Below are positions 62,535 to 64,000 of a stretch of 64,000 nt of DNA, piece by piece. Made by a program: the position numbers and the translations under genes. The stretch comes from Silvimonas iriomotensis (GTDB lineage: Bacteria > Pseudomonadota > Gammaproteobacteria > Burkholderiales > Chitinibacteraceae). The stretch is from positions 186,001 through 250,000 of the forward strand of contig NZ_BMLX01000005.1 in assembly GCF_014645535.1 (NCBI RefSeq). The letters are read 5' to 3'. The first letter of the stretch is position 1. Each line of letters opens with the position of its first letter. The notes below the pieces were generated by a model, which worked only from the letters and a program-made list of their open reading frames with translations, did no database searches and was not told where the DNA came from.

Positions 62535-63461
62535 ATGACTTTGCGAGTTTGCCGCCGCACCCTGTTGGGCGTGGTTCTGACACTGTGCGTGTCCGCCACC
62601 GGCGCAAAGGCCGACACCGCCGTGCGCGTGGGTTCCAAGATCGATACCGAAGGCGCTTTGCTGGGCAATCTCATCTTGCAGGTCTTGCAGGCCAAAGGCA
62701 TCAAGACCGAAAACAAGATCCAGCTGGGCACCACCAAAGTAGTGCGGGGCGCCATCAGCGCGGGCGAGATCGATATCTACCCGGAGTACACCGGCAACGG
62801 CGCCTTCTTTTTTGCTGATGAAAAAGACCCGGCCTGGCGCGATGCCAAAGCCGGCTACGACAAAGTCAGAACGCTGGATATGCAAAAGAACAAGCTGGTC
62901 TGGCTGACGCCCGCACCCGCCAATAACACCTGGGCCATCGCCATCCGCAAAGACGTCGCCACCAGCAACAAGCTCAAATCGCTGGCGGATCTTGGCAAGT
63001 GGATCAACGCGGGCGGCCAGTTCAAGCTGGCGGCCTCGGCCGAATTCATAGAGCGCCCGGACGCCCTGCCCGCATTTGAAATGGCCTATGGCTTCAAGCT
63101 CAAGCAAGAACAGTTGCTCACGCTCGCGGGCGGCGATACCACGGTCACCATCAAGGCCGCGGCAGAGCAGACTTCTGGCGTGAATGCCGCCATGGCCTAC
63201 GGTACTGACGGGCCCGTTGCCGCGCTGGGCCTGGTCACGCTGGACGATCCCAAAGGCATCCAGCCGATCTACGCGCCGGCCCCGGTCGTGCGGGCAGATG
63301 TCCTGACCCGATACCCGGCCATCAAGGATGCGCTGGCGCCCGTATTCCAGAGTCTGGACAGCCGCACGCTGCAGACGCTGAACGCCAGGATCGCCATTGA
63401 AGGGCAGGATGCCAAAAAAGTCGCCGCTGACTACCTCAAACAAAAAGGCTTTGTGAAGTAA
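62535..63461 (+). CDS. osmF: Osmoprotectant ABC transporter substrate-binding protein OsmF (YehZ)
   Basis: This 308-residue periplasmic protein binds glycine betaine and related osmoprotectants for the OsmF/YehYXW importer. A signal peptide (about 1-27) precedes the QAT-family binding fold. Long family stretches are intact: VRVGSKIDTEGALLGNLILQ, EIDIYPEYTGNGAFFFADEK, LVWLTPAPANNTWAIAIRKD and LAASAEFIERPDALPAFEMA. These closely follow E. coli OsmF throughout. GGAAGG precedes the ATG. The permease gene starts right after its stop codon. In E. coli the system is RpoS-induced; this is likely but not visible here. Confidence 0.96.
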   Translation: MTLRVCRRTLLGVVLTLCVSATGAKADTAVRVGSKIDTEGALLGNLILQVLQAKGIKTENKIQLGTTKVVRGAISAGEIDIYPEYTGNGAFFFADEKDPAWRDAKAGYDKVRTLDMQKNKLVWLTPAPANNTWAIAIRKDVATSNKLKSLADLGKWINAGGQFKLAASAEFIERPDALPAFEMAYGFKLKQEQLLTLAGGDTTVTIKAAAEQTSGVNAAMAYGTDGPVAALGLVTLDDPKGIQPIYAPAPVVRADVLTRYPAIKDALAPVFQSLDSRTLQTLNARIAIEGQDAKKVAADYLKQKGFVK

Positions 63462-64000
63462 GTGCAGGTCAGACTGGCAGGCGCAATCAAAAACCGGGTA
63501 TTGCTGGTGCTGTGGCTGGCAGGGGTGCTGGCCGCATGGCTGCTGCCGCTGCTGACGCACGCCCCCAACCGGCTGGTGACGGGCAAAGGTATTGCGTTTG
63601 CGGCCGTGCCGGGTGGATGCGTCATGTTGATCCCGGCGCTGGTGCTGGCCGTGGCCCCGTTCTGCCAGAAAAGCGCATGGCGCGACGGTGCGGTGCTGCT
63701 GGCCTGCGCCGTGTGGTTGTGCGGCTTGCTGGCGCTGGGCGGACACGAGGCGCAACGGCTGGCCATGACGGACTCTGACTATAGCCGTACTTCATTCGGC
63801 GGCGGTGGCTGGGTATTGTGGGCGCTGGGCTGGCTGGCGGCAGCAGACGCACTGGGGCAACTCAGGCTGAGCCCGCGCAACACCGTGCTGGCCGCTCTGG
63901 CGGTACTCGCGCCCTGTATCGGTTTGTTGTTCTCCGGCCAGTTATCAGAACTGGCCGTGCTCAAGGAATACGCCAATCACCAGGATGTATTTGATGCGGC
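63462..64000 (+). CDS. yehY: Osmoprotectant ABC permease YehY, N-terminal part (cut by window edge)
   Basis: The frame opens with GTG at 63462-63464, directly after the osmF TAA, and is open to the window end (179 residues). It shows the unusual N-terminal hydrophobic extension of YehY: several membrane helices, then HAPNRLVTGKG and later AVLKEYANHQDVFDAA, both closely matching E. coli YehY. The ABC-permease core with the EAA loop would follow beyond the edge. GTG is the start because the osmF stop leaves no room upstream and no better ATG aligns. Tight spacing implies translational coupling. The yehX and yehW genes would be expected next. Confidence 0.9.
   Translation, partial: MQVRLAGAIKNRVLLVLWLAGVLAAWLLPLLTHAPNRLVTGKGIAFAAVPGGCVMLIPALVLAVAPFCQKSAWRDGAVLLACAVWLCGLLALGGHEAQRLAMTDSDYSRTSFGGGGWVLWALGWLAAADALGQLRLSPRNTVLAALAVLAPCIGLLFSGQLSELAVLKEYANHQDVFDA

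Overview
The window is 64 kb of GC-rich bacterial chromosome (roughly 60 % GC by eye, not counted). It is dense with housekeeping genes and contains no insertion sequence, prophage, plasmid module or CRISPR array. The gene families and orders (carA-carB, pssA-fmdB-DUF502-aspS, xseB-ispA-dxs, yhdP-nitrilase-tldD, cyaY divergent from lptM, GlnE, DUF1841, HpnC, PEP-CTERM) point to a betaproteobacterium, most likely Neisseriales (Chromobacteriaceae/Chitinibacteraceae type). This assignment is inference; no rRNA gene is present to confirm it.

Layout. 1-3.6 kb: carbamoyl-phosphate synthetase (carB cut by the left edge, carA) and a glutathione peroxidase. 3.7-7.7 kb: DUF1841, a BepA-like periplasmic protease, frataxin CyaY, LptM lipoprotein, hydroxysqualene synthase HpnC and a small ComEA-like protein. 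7.7-14.3 kb: a FixJ/DctR-type regulator coupled to a PAS histidine kinase, a BI-1/YccA membrane protein, a 3-hydroxyisobutyryl-CoA-hydrolase-like protein and a LysP-type permease. 14.4-23.5 kb: tldD, nitrilase and yhdP as one leftward unit, with glnE divergent. 23.6-28 kb: a small Cys/His protein and the leftward pssA-fmdB-DUF502-aspS group. 28.3-33 kb: a chemoreceptor and a GAF-GAF-GGDEF-EAL protein. 33.2-38.1 kb: a Gfo/Idh/MocA oxidoreductase, a CoiA-like zinc protein, a secreted protein, tRNA hydroxylase TrhP, and an 858-bp non-coding region packed with DnaA-box-like 9-mers. 38.1-45.1 kb: proC, xseB-ispA-dxs, a second chemoreceptor, nadC. 45.1-53 kb: phosphohexomutase, YheT hydrolase, cysK, a DUF2520 protein, an AcpA-type phosphoesterase and the ABC-F protein YbiT. 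53-57.5 kb: an aminotransferase, a large uncharacterised protein, tRNA-Ser(UGA) and a PEP-CTERM surface protein. 57.5-64 kb: an EamA exporter, a Fur-box-controlled TonB receptor, a GGEEF response regulator and the osmoprotectant transporter osmF-yehY, cut by the right edge.

Themes. Isoprenoid supply (Dxs, IspA) and its use (HpnC) are both present, which suggests hopanoid synthesis. Signal transduction is rich: one two-component pair, two chemoreceptors and two c-di-GMP proteins. Envelope upkeep is represented by BepA, LptM, YhdP, PssA and TonB/TldD-type genes.

The most unusual element is the non-coding region between trhP and proC (37,215-38,072). It holds seven 9-mers within one mismatch of the consensus DnaA box, two of them perfect, plus four weaker ones, and three copies of a short hairpin module. 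A separate near-perfect 14-bp inverted repeat at 33,241-33,279 carries a perfect DnaA box in its loop. No dnaA, dnaN, rpmH, gidA or parAB lies nearby, so a DnaA-titration or DnaA-box-cluster role fits better than the main oriC.
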